From: Planctomycetota bacterium
Lineage (GTDB): Bacteria; Planctomycetota; Brocadiia; CAIUPP01
Length of the DNA: 40,788 bases
Direction of reading: 5' to 3'
Assembly (NCBI GenBank): GCA_022705425.1
Contig: JAKJEM010000020.1
Coordinates: 9,989-50,776 of the forward strand
Made by a program: the position numbers and the translations under genes. Below, in pieces: positions 40,567 through 40,788 of the stretch. Within the stretch, counting starts at the first letter, position 1. Each line of letters opens with the position of its first letter. The notes below the pieces were generated by a model. That model worked only from the letters and a program-made list of their open reading frames with translations. It did not search any database and was not told where the DNA came from.

Positions 40567-40788
40567 ATGAAGGACTTCCTGAGCGTTGCCAAGGCCGCCG
40601 CCGACGAGAACCGCGCCCGCATCCTCCTCTTCCTCGGCCGCGGCGAACTCTGCGTCTGCCACATCGTTGCCATGCTCGGCCTCGCCCCCTCGACGGTCTC
40701 CAAGCACTTGAGCCTTCTGAGCCAGGCGGGGTTGATCGAGTCGCGCAAGGACGGGCGCTGGATGCACTACCGGCTGGCGGGACGGGGG
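40567..40788 (+). CDS. ArsR-family repressor 2, 3' end outside window
   Basis: ATG 40567 follows TAGGAG by 6-8 bases; 74 codons are visible before the right edge. The winged helix is clear: ADENRARILLFLGRGELCVC, where C29-x-C31 fills the ELCVCDL-type arsenite motif (ELCVCHI here), recognition helix APSTVSKHLSLLSQAGLIES, wing KDGRWMHYRLAG. Nothing can be said about C-terminal metal sites. It probably heads another metal(loid) operon to the right. Confidence 0.9.
   Translation, partial: MKDFLSVAKAAADENRARILLFLGRGELCVCHIVAMLGLAPSTVSKHLSLLSQAGLIESRKDGRWMHYRLAGRG

Overview
The window is GC-rich bacterial chromosome, about two-thirds G+C by eye. It has no rRNA, tRNA, CRISPR array, transposase or phage gene that I can see. 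Prepilins with the [19 protein letters not shown] start and an H-x9-D(G/W) motif, GntR/LacI hybrid regulators, and several DUF4838 and GH123/DUF4091-like proteins together suggest a PVC-type or related lineage (Lentisphaerota/Verrucomicrobiota-like; Planctomycetota, Hydrogenedentota or Armatimonadota remain possible). This placement is an inference from gene content. Five one-base frameshifts, all in G/C runs, suggest an environmental or long-read assembly.

Region 1 (1-10.2 kb) is a divergent unit. A GntR/LacI hybrid regulator and a uroporphyrinogen-decarboxylase-like protein (cut by the left edge) lie on the minus strand. Two large secreted GH123/DUF4091-like proteins, the second frameshifted at a 12-G tract, and a Cys-type sulfatase lie on the plus strand. 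Region 2 (10.25-22.0 kb) is a minus-strand operon read from a second, closely similar regulator: a DUF4838 protein with a CBM9-like tail and no signal peptide, a frameshifted GH123-like protein, two secreted DUF4838 proteins, and an M19 dipeptidase homologue lacking several metal ligands. Region 3 (22.1-33.4 kb) runs divergently on the plus strand: two H-x9-D prepilins (the first frameshifted), a secreted parallel beta-helix protein, a fourth GH123-like protein, an (alpha/alpha)-toroid lyase-like protein (frameshifted) and an NAD-dependent epimerase (frameshifted). Together regions 1-3 look like a degradation locus for a complex, probably sulfated, possibly amino-sugar-containing polysaccharide, controlled by two regulators that appear to share an ACCGATA operator half-site. 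No transporter is encoded in the window.

Region 4 (33.5-35.7 kb, minus strand) holds an MtfA-type zinc peptidase and a zinc-ribbon membrane protein. Region 5 (35.8-40.8 kb, plus strand) is a compact thiol-redox/metalloid cluster: an ArsR repressor with its operator, a PF03773 (ArsP/YraQ-like) permease, a CPKC mini-thioredoxin, a DGC-domain protein, a membrane-anchored CIPC thioredoxin, a SurA-like/thioredoxin fusion, a CcdA-type electron carrier, and a second ArsR with its own operator, cut by the right edge. The gene set suggests export of a thiol-binding metalloid, or of a sulfur compound, coupled to a dedicated electron relay across the membrane.

A degenerate heptanucleotide tandem repeat (RGACGRC, with a hint of a 14-base period) occupies three intergenic sites and is the clearest non-coding structure.
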